Source: Locusta migratoria (lineage: Eukaryota > Arthropoda > Insecta > Orthoptera > Acrididae). Taken from it: 64,000 nt of DNA. Of the stretch, positions 63,017 through 64,000 are shown piece by piece. Below the pieces are notes generated by a model, which was given only the letters and a program-made list of their open reading frames with translations, did not search any database and had not been told where the DNA came from. The stretch's first letter is position 1; every line of letters starts with the position of its first letter. The translations under genes and the position numbers were made by a program. The DNA lies in assembly GCA_026315105.1 (NCBI GenBank), contig CM048750.1, forward strand, positions 264,421,151 to 264,485,150, given 5' to 3'.

Positions 63017-63217
63017 GGCCGGCCGCGGTGGCCGAGGGGACTGAGGCGCTCCAGTCACGGTCTGCACGGCCACTACGGTCGGGGGTTCGAATCCCCCCTC
63101 GGGCATGGATATTTGTGCCGTACTTAGTTGTAGCTAGTTCAAGTAGTTTGTAAGTTTAGGGACTGATGACCCCATAGTTAAGTCCCATAAGCTGTACAAA
63201 CATTTGAATATTTTTGA
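63017..63217 (+). mobile_element. SINE, subfamily 1
   Basis: Full-length copy. The flanks ACTTATTTCAT and ACTTGTTTCAT (63006-63016, 63218-63228) are a duplication with one change. Confidence 0.93.
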
Positions 63218-63600
63218 ACTTGTTTCATAGATCATATATATGACATTTCGTAATGATGTGGAATGTGTCAGTCTAGTAAATGTTGTCTACACGTGACAAT
63301 CAATATTTTCAGGATTTTTTATTGCATTTCTTTTAATTTTATTTATTTATTTAGTTTTGTCTAAAAATTCATCTACATTGTAGCAGGAGTTGCCATTCAG
63401 AAATTCCTTTAACTTCTTTTTAAATACTAGTTGGCTATCTGTCAGACTTTTGATACTACTTGGTCACCAAAGACTTTTGTGGCAGCGTAATTCACCCCTC
63501 TCTGAGCCAAAGTTAAATTTAACTTTGAATAGTGAATATCACCCTTTCTCGTAGTATTGTAGCTATGCACACTGGTATTAGTTTTGAATCCACTCGGATT

Positions 63601-64000
63601 CTAAATAAGAAATTTCAGGAGTGAATAAATGTATTGTGAAGCTACAGTGAAGATCCCTAGATCCCTAAATAAATGTCTGCATGATACTCTAGTGTGGGCT
63701 CCAGCAATTATTCTGATTACACGTTTTTGTGCAATGAATACTTTTTTACTGAATGATGAATTGCCCCAGAATATGATCCCATATGAAAGCAATGAATGAA
63801 AATAGGCGTAGTAAGCTAATTTACTGAGATGTATATCACCAAATTTTGCATTGACTCTGATAGTATAAGTAGCTGAACTCAAACGTTTCAGGAGATCTTC
63901 AATATGTTTCTTCCAATTCAATCCCTTGTCAATGCAAACACCTAAAAAAATTTTAGTGTTCTACCTTAGCTACAGATTTATGTTCAAATTCTAAATTTAT
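63601..64000 (-). pseudogene. LINE RT C-terminal fragment
   Basis: Reads FLGVCIDKGLNWKKHIEDLL, then YYAYFHSLLSYGIIFWGNSS, IAQKRVIRIIAGAHTRVSCR and LFRDLGIFTVASQYIYSLL, the same order as residues ~760-880 of the intact LINE protein. The first block (63922-64000) needs a frame change relative to 63601-63921. The upstream RT lies outside the window. Confidence 0.85.

Larger units (their letters stand above)
62989..64000 (-). mobile_element. CR1/Daphne-type LINE 3' part, running off the window
   Basis: On minus, RT C-terminal coding (64000-63601), a 3' non-coding region, and a (TAATC)n tail seen as GATTAGATTAGATTA at 62991-63003. A SINE at 63017-63217 interrupts it just before the tail. Its protein resembles the end of the intact LINE at 37179-40073, but the 3' ends differ, so it is a related family. 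Confidence 0.85.

Overview
This is a eukaryotic, almost certainly insect, nuclear window. It is A+T-rich, saturated with transposable elements, and shows no host gene I can support. The commonest interspersed repeat is a tRNA-headed SINE with a Leu/Ser-type head and a tail carrying TTTGTAAGTTTAGGGACTGATGACC. I associate it, from memory rather than a search, with locust and grasshopper genomes (Acrididae, Schistocerca-like). The rest of the repeat mix fits an orthopteran: CR1-like and I-like LINEs, Penelope-like elements, mariner and DD41D transposons, Helitrons and Ty3/Gypsy.

Layout. 0-3 kb: SINEs, a dead Penelope-like (PLE) reverse transcriptase/GIY-YIG gene on the minus strand, and a DD41D DNA transposon with long inverted ends. 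3.3-8.65 kb: one large foldback element (arms of about 400-430 bp) split by three later insertions: an LTR-element remnant, SINEs and a Helitron. 9.5-10.8 kb: an I-like LINE 3' end carrying a 570-bp TA-flanked MITE. 13.4-13.95 kb: a second foldback. 15.7-20 kb: a tRNA-like repeat dimer, two CR1-like LINE copies and a G+C-richer island. 20-26.3 kb: mostly unassigned A+T-rich sequence with SINEs. 26.35-27.04 kb: a PLE 3' piece bracketed by inverted copies of its own terminus. 27.77 kb: a 135-bp near-perfect hairpin. 32.84-33.95 kb: a 1.1-kb palindrome. 34.86-36.15 kb: a full-length mariner whose transposase has one in-frame stop. 37.1-40.27 kb: a LINE with a 964-codon intact endonuclease-RT frame. 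40.3-46.4 kb: dead DD41D, dead LINEs, a 239-bp tandem duplication and SINEs. 47.8-49.6 kb: a SINE, a Helitron 5' end and a LINE 3' end. 50.22-56.2 kb: a full-length Ty3/Gypsy element with two apparently identical 448-bp LTRs and an uninterrupted 1659-codon gag-pol, followed by a related solo LTR. 57.2-64 kb: CR1-like and RNase H LINE remains with SINE insertions, two more Helitrons, and a second CR1/Daphne-type LINE leaving the window.

How the parts relate. The only long open frames are retroelement genes: the Gypsy polyprotein and the LINE endonuclease-RT. The SINEs, MITE, non-autonomous Helitrons and foldbacks must depend on enzymes supplied from elsewhere. Nesting and target-site duplications (TSDs) give a relative order of insertion in several places. 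The most intriguing recurring signal is a hairpin of the form CTGAnGA - one base - 5-bp stem-loop - GAAA, found near the ends of three unrelated-looking foldbacks, with its flanking boxes in a fourth. It resembles part of a hammerhead-ribozyme core, which is known from Penelope-like elements.
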